Shown: one piece after another, positions 62,805 to 64,000 of the stretch | How the letters are laid out: each line of letters starts with the position of its first letter | Numbering within the stretch: position 1 is the first letter of the stretch | Assembly (NCBI GenBank): GCA_964424105.1 | Contig: CAYRHJ010000001.1 | Location: forward strand, 62,001-126,000 | Direction of reading: 5' to 3' | Length of the DNA stretch: 64,000 bases | Source of the DNA: CAYRHJ01 sp964424105 | Lineage (GTDB): Bacteria > Planctomycetota > Phycisphaerae > UBA1845 | Made by a program: the position numbers and the translations under genes | The notes under the pieces: model-generated | Databases searched by the model: none | Seen by the model: the letters and a program-made list of their open reading frames with translations, nothing else | Told to the model about the DNA's origin: nothing

Positions 62805-64000
62805 ATGTTTGGTATGCGATCCTGGGTGCGCACGCATTTTTGGGGGTTGATCGTCGGCACGATCGTGACGGCGATGACGTTGGTATTGTTCGTACAGGGG
62901 GTGTTTGACCCACTGAGTTTCTGGCTCCTGAACAAGAAATTCAGGCATTTCAATCAGATCGAGGCTGACGAATCGATCGTCATGATTGACGTGAACGATT
63001 ACGCGCTGGAACGGGTAAGCAGTTGGCCTTGGCCTCGGGAGCTGCACTCGCAATTGATTCAGACATTGGCGAGCCTCGGCGCCCGGGCGGTGTTGATGGA
63101 TATTGTGTTTTCGGAGCCCAAGGGGGGCCGGCTGGATGATCCCCAGTTGGATCCCGATTACCGCGTGGATCCCCATGAAGTGATCGGAAACCTGGATCAG
63201 AACAACATCGTTTTCGATGACGAGGTGTTTGCCGAGGCTCTGCAACGGGCGGGCAACGTTTATTTGGCTACTTTCGCGCGTCTTTATGACCCGCAGTTTT
63301 CGCCGGACGCGTTGCGCAAAGCGGCCTTTTCTGTATTGGACGAGAATCCCGGCATCGGTTTTTCCGCCTTTGATTTGCGGCTGCAACATGCCTTGACGCG
63401 ATTCGTGGCCGCGGCGGGCGGCAGCGGGCGACAGGCGGCGCGTGTGGAACCGATCGACGTTTTTCAAGGGCTTCGCATCGAGCACCTGCTGGAATCGTCG
63501 TTCCAATTGGATGCGGACGAGGTGGCCAAACGATTGGGGATGCCGGGGGCGTTTGTTGAGCGACAGTTCGCGATGGCTAAGCGTTCGGTGTCTCGACGAT
63601 TGGTTCGGCGTTTTCGACGGGAACATCCCGAAGCCACTTTTTCGGACGTGTTCTTGCATTTCATGCCGGGTGTGGGTCGAGACGTTTATTCGTCGGACCG
63701 CGACGACTTGCGGCGGGCGTATCGAGCGATTTCCAGCGAGCGGGCCGCCATTGACCACGCACCGAAGGTCCATCCGTCGCTTGTTGGCCGCATTCCGCAT
63801 GCGGATGATTTTACGTTGCCGGTTGATCTGTTTTGCGAAGTCTCGCACGTGGGCTTGGTGAGTTTCGAAACGAGTCCGGTGGACGGGGTGATGCGCCGGG
63901 TTCCCTTGATCGTGAATGTAGACGGTCGGCTGGTCAAGCACTTGGGCTTTTCGCTGGTCAGCGACGTTTTCCACATCGACGATGATTCCATTCAAGTGGA
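62805..64000 (+). CDS. CHASE2 domain sensor protein (3' end outside window)
   Basis: The frame opening with ATG 62805 (MFGMRSWVRTHFWGLIVGTI) is open to the window end, about 398 residues. A membrane segment at about 13-31 is followed by a CHASE2 domain (ESIVMIDVNDYALERV, WPRELHSQLIQTLASLGARA, VLMDIVFSEP; later VGLVSFETSPVDGVMRRVPL). CHASE2 is extracytoplasmic and is followed in other proteins by adenylate cyclase, kinase or GGDEF domains; which one is present here is not visible. The long reverse-strand frame over this region is a shadow. Confidence 0.88.
   Translation, partial: MFGMRSWVRTHFWGLIVGTIVTAMTLVLFVQGVFDPLSFWLLNKKFRHFNQIEADESIVMIDVNDYALERVSSWPWPRELHSQLIQTLASLGARAVLMDIVFSEPKGGRLDDPQLDPDYRVDPHEVIGNLDQNNIVFDDEVFAEALQRAGNVYLATFARLYDPQFSPDALRKAAFSVLDENPGIGFSAFDLRLQHALTRFVAAAGGSGRQAARVEPIDVFQGLRIEHLLESSFQLDADEVAKRLGMPGAFVERQFAMAKRSVSRRLVRRFRREHPEATFSDVFLHFMPGVGRDVYSSDRDDLRRAYRAISSERAAIDHAPKVHPSLVGRIPHADDFTLPVDLFCEVSHVGLVSFETSPVDGVMRRVPLIVNVDGRLVKHLGFSLVSDVFHIDDDSIQV

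Noticed and set aside
62688..63995. 435-codon reverse-strand frame near the window end
   Set aside because: Opposite strand of the CHASE2 gene, which has recognisable conserved sequence in the forward frame.
1..64000. tRNA, rRNA or integrase genes
   Set aside because: Looked for T-loop-like GGTTCRANNC sequences in the intergenic gaps and for recombinase motifs; none convincing. A tRNA finder would be decisive.

Overview
This 64 kb window looks like chromosomal DNA from a heterotrophic, probably environmental member of the Planctomycetota or a close relative. That placement is inference, as no rRNA or other marker gene is present. It rests on a protein kinase fused to a long TPR array, a CxxxCH-type cytochrome lipoprotein, many NHL-propeller and Cys-rich exported proteins, a large multi-PAS hybrid kinase beside a REC-HDOD protein, and abundant palindromic intergenic repeats. 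I found no tRNA, rRNA, CRISPR array or intact insertion sequence.

Layout. (1) 1-2132: the 3' part of a Cys-rich, lamin-tail-domain exported protein. (2) 2.5-13.3 kb: a complete collinear operon for a group 3b-type (sulfhydrogenase-like) cytoplasmic [NiFe] hydrogenase. It holds the beta subunit, a cyclic-nucleotide-binding protein, and the gamma, delta and alpha subunits, followed by a maturation protease, a short HypA, and HypF, HypC, HypD and HypE; HypB is absent. (3) 13.4-15.6 kb: an NAD-malic enzyme flanked by two about 150-bp MITE-like repeats. (4) 15.7-24.7 kb: a lipoprotein, a 1564-residue hybrid histidine kinase and a REC-HDOD protein. (5) 24.8-31.2 kb: a decayed fragment of an antiporter gene, a vanadium-haloperoxidase-like lipoprotein, a DUF202 protein, a CPA2 antiporter fused to a PTS-EIIA domain, and an ATPase/DUF4276 pair that may be a defence module. 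(6) 31.4-41.6 kb: a block of secreted redox and propeller lipoproteins. It contains a cytochrome P460-like protein, three NHL lipoproteins and a metallo-mystery pair (MbnP-like protein fused to a cytochrome domain, plus MbnH-like di-heme peroxidase). (7) 41.9-51.6 kb: a CoA-transferase/GNAT fusion, a divergent EcoRII-N-like/HNH pair, a second CPA2 antiporter with a TrkA-N domain, and several envelope proteins. (8) 51.7-64 kb: a Ser/Thr kinase-TPR protein, a PepSY protein, a XamI-like restriction-modification operon, DUF486, sterol-desaturase-like, Acr3 and Ada genes, and the start of a CHASE2 sensor.

The hydrogenase genes form one functional unit: four structural subunits plus most of the cofactor-assembly machinery, with tight overlaps. 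The 35.9-41.6 kb genes also read as one transcription unit that pairs heme redox enzymes with propeller scaffolds outside the cytoplasmic membrane. The most unusual theme is repeat invasion of genes. Palindromic repeat families common between genes here also lie in frame inside the hydrogenase protease, the HypF N-terminus and an NHL lipoprotein, where a 39-bp unit has expanded to three copies. The best candidates for less-described biology are the metallo-mystery/NHL cluster, the ATPase-DUF4276 pair and the EcoRII-N/HNH pair.
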